NCBI GenBank assembly: GCA_018105865.1
Contig: CM030872.1
Location: 10,692,629 to 10,756,628, forward strand
DNA: 64,000 nt
From: Metaphire vulgaris
Lineage: Eukaryota; Annelida; Clitellata; Crassiclitellata; Megascolecidae
Direction of reading: 5' to 3'
Under the pieces are notes generated by a model that made no database searches, was not told where the DNA came from, and saw only the letters and a list, made by a program, of their open reading frames with translations. Of this stretch, positions 13,585 to 23,193 are shown in pieces; position 1 is the stretch's first letter, and the number at the start of each line of letters is the position of its first letter. Both the position numbers and the translations under genes were made by a program.

Positions 13585-14129
13585 GGCATATCAGCCCAGA
13601 ATAGATACAAAAAGCATCAAGTATTTCTGCACTCTCAAGTATCATCAGCGATGAACTAGGAAACAGAAAAGGAAATAAATACCTGACAAAAAAGTCACAC
13701 AACTATAACATGAAGAACAACCATAGGAGCATAGGACAGCAAAGCAAAGGCTTGAGTGAAAAGCACTGAAGAAAAATCTGTTTCTCAAGCTTTTAGGCAA
13801 CAAGCTTTTAGGCAATAAGTGCTATATAAATTCAATTACACTACATATTAAACATATATCTACTAATTTATAAAATAAAACTATAAAATGTAACTGCTAA
13901 CCACTCACTTCACATTCTACTAAATCATTTCATAAATATAAATAGACATAATAAATACTGACCACTCTCAAAAAAGTTGCACTTGGCAATGTAGGTTTTG
14001 CACAAGGACAGGACCTGCAATTGCGACAGATGACTGCGTGCATTCTCTGCTGTGGGAAGGAGATCGGCAATCTTACTAATCTCAGCATTAATTAATTCTC
14101 GACGATGCTTTGAAGCTCCTTTTGTACAC
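5969..14129 (-). CDS. NPAS4: bHLH-PAS transcription factor, NPAS4/dysfusion type (N-terminal exon not found; one frame break)
   Basis: Exons on the minus strand are 14129-13963, 12124-12051, 10466-10377, 9163-8981, 8276-8089, 7955-7849 and 7232 onward to the stop at 5969. All internal phases join. The family consists of nuclear bHLH-PAS factors that bind DNA as heterodimers with an ARNT-type partner. The first exon carries the basic/HLH region ([25 protein letters not shown]). PAS-A contains [20 protein letters not shown] and [16 protein letters not shown] contains [11 protein letters not shown] and [11 protein letters not shown]. The C-terminal half is Ser-rich and acidic, as expected of an activation domain. 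Order and motifs follow vertebrate NPAS4 and insect dysfusion. The few residues before the bHLH must come from an exon upstream of 14129 that I could not place. The last exon changes frame between 6811 and 6748. Family assignment is firm; the symbol follows the vertebrate member. Confidence 0.9.
8417..8511. mobile_element. 95-bp miniature inverted-repeat element with TA target duplication
   Basis: The left end CTGTAAAACTTCTAATA and the right end, read on the other strand CTGTAAACCTTCCAATA, form imperfect terminal inverted repeats. A TA dinucleotide flanks both sides (8415-8416 and 8512-8513). Size and TA duplication fit a Tc1/mariner-type MITE. It lies in an intron of the NPAS4-like gene. Confidence 0.75.
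9497..9688. mobile_element. 192-bp non-autonomous hAT-like element with 8-bp target duplication
   Basis: The left terminus is CAGTGGCGGCTCCA. The right terminus ends in GGAGGTGCTACTG, its imperfect inverse. The 8-bp sequence CAGTTAAC flanks both sides exactly (9489-9496 and 9689-9696), which is the hAT signature. A related copy in inverse orientation lies at 62859-63029. It lies in an intron of the NPAS4-like gene. Confidence 0.88.
10467..12050 (-). other. Intron of the NPAS4-like gene
   Basis: About 1.6 kb of AT-rich intron with a short AAT run near 10962-10981. No gene is seen in it. Confidence 0.7.
12125..13962 (-). other. Intron of the NPAS4-like gene with simple repeats
   Basis: About 1.8 kb of AT-rich intron. 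It contains a short direct duplication (gaagactagagtgatgact, near 12737-12780), an (AT)n run at 13532-13580 and a 15-bp direct duplicate (caagcttttaggcaa) near 13787-13816. No gene is seen in it. Confidence 0.7.
13532..13580. repeat. (AT)n microsatellite
   Basis: About 24 perfect AT units, flanked on both sides by tctggcatat. Confidence 0.92.
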
Positions 14130-14912
14130 CTTCAAATAAAAGCAGATATTTAATCAATAAGAAACCAGAGTTCTAGAATAGAGAAGCCTAGGGGGATATA
14201 CAGACAAGTCCCTTCTGGCCTGACTAAGGGATTTGTGGCCCTTTGGAGCCACAGCTGCAAAGACACTTGAGGCAGACCAGCTAAACCATGAGCTCTGGTC
14301 AGTGGTCATTCTTTTGAAAGCTTCAAAAGCATCAAGAGTTCAAAATCAAAAGCTGGAAATGTTTTAACTAGCCAAAGTGACTACAATCTATTAATTTGGG
14401 CAGTTTCATGTTGCAATAAATGTTATGCCTAACGGTGGCTGATCAATGCTCCAAAGTATGACAGCAAATAAATAACCACACTATGGCCGCTTAGTATAAG
14501 CTGAAGTAGAAATAACAGAATTTCTCCTAAAATTAAACATACATAATTAATTATTTCAAACATATATAATTAATTCTGTTGCCATAATCTGTTAATCAGA
14601 ATACCTACACATGCACAATATAATTAATGCTTAACAATTAAAACTAAATGGTCAAAATGCAACGGAAGCAAATATTAAGTGCTCACTACATAACTTTGTA
14701 AAGGTTTCTGTGCAATCACCACTACCCTAACCCATCCACAGGAAACCATAAATCACCATAATATTTACATCTCTATTGCACAAATCTCAAGGCCCATATG
14801 GGGGAGGGGTCAGACTCTTGTGCCCATCCGTGGCCACGCTAATTGATTTTGTTGATCAAACTAAAGTTATTGCAGCAGTTTTCACTACTCTTCTATTGTG
14901 CTTCAATAAAAT

Positions 14913-15095
14913 GAATGGATGGGCGAAACTGGTTTTCACACAGGGCAGACCCAACTGAACCACTCTAAACCTTGTTGTTGTTGCTGTTATTCTTATTATA
15001 GCTATTTCAACGACAGTTTAAGCGTCGAGGAATAAGCAGATAAGGTAAAATGTACTTTATAAAGCGCTATATAAGTCCACGAGATTTTACTTCGA
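14913..15095. mobile_element. SINE-like repeat fragments
   Basis: The stretch ccaactgaaccactctaaac near 14950 is nearly the same as 42918-42945, where an ATT run follows. Then comes an inverted copy of the gtaagtaa/tatatagc family (gcgctatataagtccacgag, near 15063-15082). No coding frame is visible. The two parts may be separate insertions. Confidence 0.6.
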
Positions 15096-15931
15096 TATTC
15101 TGAACTTTGATCATTCTAACCTTTGTAGCATGTTCGCTTTTTACTGATTTTAATTCGATTTTCGTCGTTTCCTGCCTTTTAAAGTCTTTTCTTTTCTTTC
15201 GCTTCGTTTCGATTTAATTGCGAATAGTAACGATCAGATATTAAGAAATAGAAATAGAGAGAAAATATAGTCCAGCCATATTTTAAAAAGATTTTAAAAT
15301 GTCCTTAAAAGAATCCGGTAGACCAGCTACCAGACAAACGACGATATCTACAGGAAAAGGACGGGTCGACCTCCTTTGCTCCGTTCCCTCATGTCACTGA
15401 TTCAGTCTCGACCTTTAGTTCCGTCTAAATAAACGACGACCAGAGTGACTCACTATAGACATAAGTCCACAACACGGCTCTAAAATATCTGAATATGCAT
15501 GAGAGATTCACTTGTGAAGTTGTGAGCATTGTGAGCCGGGCTCATGTACATTGCCTTTTATGTAGCGGCATCACTGCTCACCGCTCACACCAGTTTTACC
15601 ACCACCCCCACTGGGCTGCAGCTCTGCTGGTCCCGGTTGTTACCAGAAACGCAAGGCTGAACGGAAAGCGATAGAGTATGACGAAAAAGCACTGCTGACT
15701 GCTAATTCATAGGCATTCAGTTAATACGAGTGCAAAGAAATTAACGTGATTTTACATTACATTACATACACTCGAGGTCATTCAACAAAAACAATCCTTA
15801 GAATAACCAACCAATCCGATTGGTTGTAGAAACTCTTTGGCTCAGTGGCATGTGACCAATCGAATCCGAAAGTGCTGCGGCTGCTCTTCGATTCGTATGA
15901 TATTTCGAAAGCCCTGCCGCTAGGTGGCTGC

Positions 15932-16017
15932 TTTTAAAGGGATATAGCTTAGAGTGGCGTGTATCTAAGGTTGATTTTAAAGGGATATAGCTTAGAGTGG
16001 CGTGTGTCTAAGGTTGA
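15932..16017. repeat. 43-bp tandem duplication at the 5' end of the ethanolamine kinase gene
   Basis: Two head-to-tail copies of a 43-bp unit (15932-15974 and 15975-16017) differ at one base (gtAtc versus gtGtc). The second copy ends 22 bp before the kinase ATG, so the duplication lies in the leader or core promoter. Confidence 0.92.
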
Positions 16018-16039
16018 GAGTTCGGTTGTTCGAGTGAAT

Positions 16040-19000
16040 ATGAGCTTTTTGAATGGAGAACAGTGCGATGATCTTCGTGCGCTCGATTTTCCAGTCGGTT
16101 CCGTTGATTCCGTTCTGTTTTTCGACTTTGAAATAAGCGAAGAGAGCGCGTTTGACGGAGCGAAACGCGTCGTGAGGGCCCTCCGTACCCACTGGAGTCC
16201 AGCTGATGTCGTGTTCTCGGTAAGGGTCCTACTAAGATTCCCCTATTTATTTCAAAGGAGAGACTCCGAGACGGAGAGGTCCGTCGTTGATCTGTAAGAC
16301 TGTTGATGTAGCGCAGACGTAAAAATTGCCAGAATTTATAATGTGTTGGTTAAATGGTTTAAACTTTAGCTTTTCAGTCCCAGGCGCAATGTAGATAAAA
16401 CTAACTGATGAATGGACAGTGTTGACGCATTGCTGTGTCTATCTCTCTGTCGTTATTTGCTATTTGAAGCGAATGATTTATTAAATCCAAATTGCCAATT
16501 TGGCTGTCAAATTACTTGCTGAATTGAAGTACAAAATTGAGATGTAAGTTGAGATTATTTCTGCTAACAGTTGTCTGACTGCTCCTCTATCAGCTAAAAA
16601 GCAGTGAACTTTTGCACAGTCATTGCCATCATTAGTAAAAAAAAACTATCATCATCGACCATGAAAGATTGCTGTAGCTCATAGTTCTTTCTTTGCATTG
16701 GAGTTTACAGTCATTTCTGGGCAGATCATGAATAATTGAAATTTCTACTTATGATTTATGTCTATTTTCCATTCAGCCCATTATCGGCAATCAAGTGCAG
16801 TATCTTTAAGAAACTGTCTGTATTTACATCTTGATGTGAAAAATTGGAATAATTGTATCAGAAGATGACCCAAAGCTCCAATCAAATGCCTGTATTAATG
16901 TGCAGTAAAAGGCTCTTGTGAACTCACTGATCCAGAGGACCCTTTGTTAGTGATGTATTATATGGTAATGAACTTTTTGTAGAACTTCCTATGGGCTGTG
17001 GCATTGTAAACTTTCTGTTTTTACACAGTTTAGAATATTGTATACATACTGATGGTTAAAAGAGCCCATAGTGTGAGCTGAAGGTTTTGGTGGAATGCAT
17101 CGTGCAAGAGCAAGCTTATCAGTTAGCTATGGTGTCTTTCTTGGTCTGTGGACAGCTTCAGATGAAGTGATGATTTTGTTAATTTTAAATGGGGGTTGCC
17201 ATTTAAGGGCCTATTAGAAGCTGATGAATAGAGAGAGAGACACACACACACACAGACAGACATTCAGACAGAGAACTGTTATAATGATTGTAAAGAGAAT
17301 AGGAAACTTAATATGTGGAATTGCTTGTGTTATTGTTTATTCAATAATTAATCTAAGAAATTTTTATTTGTTTTATTTAATTTTGCTTGTTCAAATACCA
17401 TTTTCTTATTCTTCAGTCTTCAAATTGTATTTTTGGAAGATTTAGTAAAGAAATGCTGTTTTGTATTTGTGTAAATATAATCTAATTGATCTACACAAAA
17501 TAAGAAATGAAGACATTAGACAATGTCTCAGCCTAAAGGATACAATAATTATTATCTACAAAATTAGAAGGAAAAGACTCAACTGGTATGGACATGTCAA
17601 CAGAATGGATGAAAGGAGATTAACATACAAGGCACTTTACACTCAAATAGAAGGAAATAATGGAAGAGGAAGACCCTGGAAAAAGCCAATGGACAACATC
17701 AGAGAAGATATGAGCATGAAAGGAATTTCAATTGTAGAAGGAAGACGATTAACAGAAGATAGAACTTCTTGGAAACATTTTTGTCTAGCTATTGCCGCTA
17801 AAGAGTTGGCAGAGAGCAAAATGCTGCTGCTGATGATGATCAGAAGTATTGTTTTTGAAACTTTGAAGCAATTGTTGAAAAATTGTTCCACAAAAGTTTT
17901 CTGTTTTCCACTTAGTTGTGTTTTGGCTTATCAGAATATACCTGTATCTGACTAATTGCAACAGGAATTTTAAATTGGGTTTTTAAAATGGCAATTGATT
18001 AAATTCAATGCTAGCTGTAGACATTTTTAGTCAAACAACATTTGTATTGATTTACATTTTGCAATTCAGGCCATCGTGTATTCTCTGACATCAATACTGT
18101 CAGATTCTACAAATGTTTTGTTGTGTGTTTATGAACGCTGCTAATATTTGAAGTGGCTTAATGTACACGTTACTTTTGTCACATGTGTTGTTATTCGAAA
18201 ACTGCACAAGACCTGAAGCGATGAGTTGTTCTGCTTCATGTGTTGCAGGCTTTTTGTTTGAATTTTACATGGACTGTTATTTTTTTTCTCCACAGGTATT
18301 TACAGACGGATACACCAATAAACTGATTGCATGCATGCACCGCGATGATGTTGAGACGAAGAAGGATGTTGTGCTGGTTAGGATCTATGGTCCCGGGACG
18401 GACCAGATGATCGATAGGAACCAGGAGCGCCAGTGCATGGTTGCCTTCCATCGCATCGGGTGTGCCGCTCCCCTGTACGGTCGATTCAGAAATGGAATTG
18501 TTTACGGTTATTCGCCTGGTATTGTGATAACTCTGGGGCTCGTTTATCAGCCGAATGTTAAGAGGTGAGGACTCACCGTTGTTGTTGTTGGTTCTTCTGT
18601 TTTTTAAAAGCACTTTGCAGAAGACATCTGCAGAAGACGTGTGTTTTCTTCATTCACTTTGATATACAATTAATCATACGACTGGATTGAACTATTCTAG
18701 ATGTCATTGAGGAAAGTAACTGACTTGAATGTGTCTGGACTTCAATAATTAAAGTAGAATTGTTATTTATATGGCACTTTTGAATGAGGGGATTGAGCAG
18801 ATTCTTAGGTCTTCTGTAGGTTGATTGCCAGACAGATGGCGTTGATGCATACAGTCAACCCAGATTTTGGACCCGAGGCTTCTGGGGACGGAATTCATTT
18901 TAACAGGGAACCATGCATTTTTCCTGTACTTAACAAGTGGGTGAAGTTAATTCCTGACTTTGATGATGAAGCTACACGCGCTCGGTGAGCATCTTACTTC

Positions 19001-19736
19001 TTTCATCCTCAGGCTTGTGTTACACTGTTGCTAATTTAGATGTTTTATAGAGAAAATGTTTGCACAGGTTCAGGATATCTTTTCTGACTTTGTAAACGTT
19101 GTTATAGCAACTTGAATATGGCAAATGAGCCTTCTTTCATTATGTTCTTATTTGATCATCTGTTGATATTAGCATTCTGTCACTGCAAATGTCTGCATCA
19201 ATTTACTCTGATGTTTTATTTCAGCTGTTTAAATTGTGCAAATGATTAGTCAAGTATCATTTAGTTATGCAGCTGTTTCTTCATTGAGCTTGGTTGTATA
19301 TGCTAATTGCCCTGTGTGTGTGTGTGTGTTTGTGTGTGTGTGTTTGGGAGGATAGGGTGGGGAGTGTTGAGGTGTCTTTGAAGAACACTTGGCTAATATT
19401 ATTTATTATGCAACTACCAAAGTGCTCAATTGATGTTGTAAATTTAAACCAAGATAACCTAATAAATGTTGATTGAATTAATTTAACAGCCAAGGTTCTT
19501 TCTCTGGAATGTAGTTGATTAGTTATCAAGGCTTTGATCTAGAAAAGGTGATAAACACCTGAGAGAACACTTCAGCAGTTTTATTTGACTGTTAATGAGT
19601 GTTCAATATATGACTCAGCACAATTAGAGCTTTAAACTTTAGGGCACTTGATGTAGCTCCTTTGTTTCAAGGTGTTTACTCTAAGCATGCTCACAGTTTT
19701 CTTAAATTCTATCTTTACATTAGTATACATTTTTAT

Positions 19737-19771
<35 letters not shown>

Positions 19772-20108
19772 TGCACCACAGTAGTGGTCAGTATTTTTAT
19801 GATGATGATACTGTAGCCTTTGTCACGGACATATTGAGCAAGAATAGTAATAAGGAGTGCAGTGAAGTAGTTAAGGAGGTTCTTGTCATGCAAATGGAAG
19901 GTCACATGTCCACATGATGGTCACTGACCCTAGCCACTGGGTAAGAGCCTAAGAAAAATCAGTTCACCCAAATTGTCTGTGAGGAAGGCAACAGAAACCA
20001 CTTCACTCTGAATATCATCCTCTCTTTTGAAAAGTACTCTCAGCATTGATGATAAGTCATTATTCTTGTTATTTTCGATATACACCTGATTCTGTACACA
20101 ATCCTCCA

Positions 20109-20197
<89 letters not shown>

Positions 20198-23193
20198 GTT
20201 CAGTCCTGGACTATGACTTTATTTCTGTTGATATTTGCATGCAGATTATTAGATTTATTGGTGAATTTGTCTCATTGTTTTAGGTTTGTTGAGATTTTCA
20301 AGAGCAAGGAACACATGAAAGGTGAAATAGATGAGCTGCAGGAGGAGCTGGAGACTCTTGGTTCACCCGTTGTATTGTGCCACAATGACCTCCTTTTTAA
20401 AAACATCATCTACGATGAAAAACAGCGTTGGTTTGCTTAGATTCAGATTTTTTCACTTAATGTGGGCTGTGACAATTAATTTTTACTTTCTCTCATATAC
20501 ACGGGAGTATTATGCAGGTTACATGTTGCTTGATGGCCTTGGAAATGGTGTCATCGAACCAAATTGCCACATATAAATAACTGTTAACCCTGTAGTAATT
20601 GTGGTAATTTTGACAGCTTGAAATGCTGCTCTCTTTATTTTTGACAGGTCACAAATAAATATCTTCATTGTTTTACAAGTCCAGGGACTCTGATATCAAA
20701 GTATTCTCATTGAAGACCTTGTTTATCAATTTCTTGTTCATTTTATGCACTGATCTTGTAAATTTAAAACTTGGCTTTAGAATGTGTTAGGAAGTTTTTG
20801 GCTTCTGAGTAAGGTTGTTAAGACCGCTGGTTTTGAAAGACCGGTTAACCGTTCAAAAAAAGACCGGTTAACCGTTAACCGTTCGTTAGCGGCAGTCTGG
20901 TGTCGTGCTAACATCAAAGTGCTTTGATGCCGCCGGCGCCTATGCTGGCGTCCGGCGCGGCTACATCAAAGCACTTTGATGTTACCGACACTCAAGGAAT
21001 CAAGAGAACATCATTTATAGGCCTACCTGTAACTCAAGTGTCTTTCAGGCTCGTCCACATAGGGCCTAGTATGTACGCAAAAATGCATATTTTCGCCCCA
21101 TCCCCCTGTTGTACACCGTTCATTTATGGACACCCCTATGTGTGCGTACAAATTAGCTACCCCTGATGAAAAATTAATTTTTATCCATAGTCACAAAGCA
21201 TTTGTTTTACTGTTAAATTATAGTTTTGTTACTTTGTAATAGGCCTATCATGTTTTATAAAATTTATGTAATAAAGAAATACAATGGAACATTCAAATGT
21301 TGTTGTCTTGACTCTTGAACACTGCCAACTATTTAATAACCGTGGGAACAATGAATTAGGTTAATTTAACTCAACTGTAGTAAGTCTACACATGCGGGCG
21401 TCTTGTGCTGCTTGCATCAAAGCCCTTTGCTGTTGACGGCATTTATAGGCCTACCGGGCAAGACCGGGGCAAATCAGGGCCCGGGCCAAATGCCACCTTT
21501 GCCCCACTCCTCCACCCCGCTACCCACTATAAAGCGGGCCTTACACAGGCTAATATGTTTACTAAGAGTGGGAGGGAAGGGTATATGTTAATACGGGCTA
21601 ATATTCTAATTCAGAGGAATTGAAGTTACGGTTAACCGGTCAGCCGGTCAAGGTCAAAAAGACCGGTCCTTGATTTAGGACCGGTTAACCGTTAACAACC
21701 TTACTTCTGAGCAGAAGACAAACAAATGGCAATTTTTTGTAGAAATCCAAGCATGACAGTCCAAGCAATAGGTGGGATATTCTGGCAACCTTTTTACAAG
21801 AGATAGAGCTTGCCTTTTAGCAAACGGTGTTTTTTGGAAGTGCATTGTGCCTTTAGAATGGTCCTGTGTGTTGTTTTAGCAATGCCTTTGTAGGGTTCAG
21901 TTTGATAGATGTCTCTTGTGCTGAAAAGAATAATACTAAAGTCATTTGTGATATATTTCACAATTTAAAATTTCACTTCAGGGTATTTTAAGGGTTTGGA
22001 GTTTTGTTAGTTTTCCATCAGATATATTAAGCAATGCCAAGATTTGTTCTGCTGTTAAAATTACTAAGCAGATACCAGTTTAGAAAAATAAAACTTGTGC
22101 ATCTCTGTCTGGAATGTCATAATGATTTATGTGAGATATTTATGTGATTATGTGATGTGGATGTGTACAATAGTTAGTATATCTGTGGTTGCTTCTCTTT
22201 CAGAAAAAGTTACATTTATTGACTTTGAATACACTGCTTTCAACTACCAGGCTTTTGACATAGGGAATCATTTCTGCGAATTCGTAGGTAATCAGTCTTT
22301 CTTACAAATTCTTAAATTTAAGACCAAATAATGGGAAATGGTTTATTAGGTCTCTATTGCAAAGCGCTGTCTTTATATGTATGCAGATGTGTATAAATAC
22401 ATAAATATTTTGCAGTTTAAACATTCATGTAGACATTTTGAATTAAAGCTCACTTTCTTTTCAGTTACTGAAATGTGTCACTGTATTGCCTACTGTTGCT
22501 ATTATTATATTGTTATATTATTATACTAATATTGATTTCTTCATTTTCGAATCGCTTGTTGTCTGGAACTTTGACAGCTAACTGACCCCCTTCTGTTTGG
22601 TAGGCATGGACAACATCGACTACAGTCGATTTCCCGATAAAGAATATCAGATGGATTGGCTTCGCATTTATCTTGAGTGCTATAATGAAAGACGTGGCTG
22701 TGCTAGGAAAGAACCAGCACAGCATGACCTTGATGTGCTGTACATTCAAGTTAACAAATTTGTGCTGGTTTGTGTTCTTTTTTTCTGCATCTCTAATTCA
22801 TCACAAAGGTGATGAATTAGAGACGTTTTAACTTACCGGTATTTATGTATTAATATATTAACATAACTTCTTAGCATAATAGCTAACTTATTAAAGGTCT
22901 TGTTTGTTAATAAATGAAGAAGTGATTTGCTAGTGAAATGTTTATCTTTTCTTACATGTATTGGTGCAATTACGGTAATCTTTAGGATCAGTTTTTCTAA
23001 TATTTTATAATAATTTGATTTAAAATAACTTGCATTTTTGCATTTTCAGGCTAGCTGCTTGATGTGGGTTTTGTGGGCGCTTATCCAAGTGAAGCACTCG
23101 ACAATTGGTTACGACTACATGGACTTTGCAAAGGGACGCATGACAGAATACTACACAAGAAAGAAGCAATGCCTGGCCTTAAAACTGCCTTGA
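16040..23193 (+). CDS. ETNK1: Ethanolamine kinase, complete, seven exons
   Basis: Coding exons are 16040-16219, 18296-18564, 18832-18984, 20284-20426, 22204-22287, 22604-22767 and 23050-23193, giving 378 aa plus stop. All have GT/AG borders and compatible phases. The enzyme phosphorylates ethanolamine with ATP, the first step of the CDP-ethanolamine route to phosphatidylethanolamine, in the cytosol. Visible motifs are the N-lobe FTDGYTNKLIACM and VVLVRIYGPGTD, the catalytic loop VVLCHNDLLFKNIIYD (HND at about residues 234-236), and the metal-binding IDFEYTAFNYQAFDIGNHFCEF (Asp about 255, in blocks). The C-terminus has WALIQVKHSTIGYDYMDFAK. The choice of ETNK over choline kinase rests on the close match to human ETNK1. 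At the exon 2 end, the usual YEF-x-x-G stretch reads YGYSPG, which is unusual. An in-frame upstream ATG at 15959 lies in the duplicated leader, so I prefer 16040. Confidence 0.95.
16220..18295 (+). other. Intron 1 of ethanolamine kinase
   Basis: About 2.1 kb of AT-rich intron. It contains a CA/CAGA run near 17238-17270 and a truncated non-LTR retrotransposon at about 17500-17815. Confidence 0.7.
17500..17815 (+). mobile_element. Truncated non-LTR retrotransposon, C-terminal end of the endonuclease-RT polyprotein
   Basis: The frame reads KRLNWYGHVNRMDERRL, then GRGRPWKKPMDNIREDM, then KGISIVEGRRLTEDRTSW. The order W-x-GH-x-x-RM, G-RGRP-x-x-x, then EDR-x-x-W is typical of the end of LINE-type reverse transcriptase polyproteins. 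Only the last ~100 residues remain, with AT-rich flanks. It is a dead 5'-truncated fragment in ethanolamine kinase intron 1, on the sense strand. Confidence 0.82.
19309..19344. repeat. (TG)n microsatellite
   Basis: TG repeats with one interruption, in intron 3 of ethanolamine kinase. Confidence 0.85.
19737..19765. repeat. (CA)n microsatellite
   Basis: A near-perfect CA run in intron 3 of ethanolamine kinase. Confidence 0.88.
20110..20199. repeat. (CT)n followed by (CA)n compound microsatellite
   Basis: About 77 bp of pure CT/TC repeat is followed by a short CA run, ending about 85 bp upstream of the exon 4 acceptor. A long pyrimidine tract this close to an acceptor could affect splicing, but that is speculation. 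Confidence 0.93.
20810..21703. mobile_element. 894-bp non-autonomous hAT-type element with 8-bp target duplication
   Basis: The ends are TAAGGTTGTTAA and, inversely, TTAACAACCTTA. Each is followed inward by repeated GACCGGTTAACCGTTAACCG-type blocks on both sides. The target duplication CTTCTGAG is perfect (20802-20809 and 21704-21711). An internal palindrome at about 20911-20983 has arms AACATCAAAGTGCTTTGATG and its inverse. No transposase frame is visible, so it is presumably mobilised in trans. It lies in ethanolamine kinase intron 4. Confidence 0.9.
22790..22823. other. Perfect 15-bp hairpin close to the exon 6 donor of ethanolamine kinase
   Basis: The arms are TCTCTAATTCATCAC (22790-22804) and GTGATGAATTAGAGA (22809-22823), with the 4-nt loop AAAG. 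It begins 22 bp after the exon 6 donor. It could be a small foldback or RNA structure; the sequence does not show a function. Confidence 0.75.

Larger units (their letters stand above)
14130..16039. other. Divergent intergenic region between the NPAS4-like gene and ethanolamine kinase
   Basis: This region must hold the missing 5' exon and promoter of the NPAS4-like gene and the ethanolamine kinase promoter on the opposite strand. GC content rises between about 15320 and 15920. I could not place a core promoter element. A SINE-like copy lies at about 14910-15095 and a 43-bp tandem duplication at 15932-16017. Confidence 0.5.

Noticed and set aside
17224..17445. 73-codon frame starting in a CA/CAGA run
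   Set aside because: It is low-complexity and hydrophobic from AT-rich intron DNA, with no splice or homology support.
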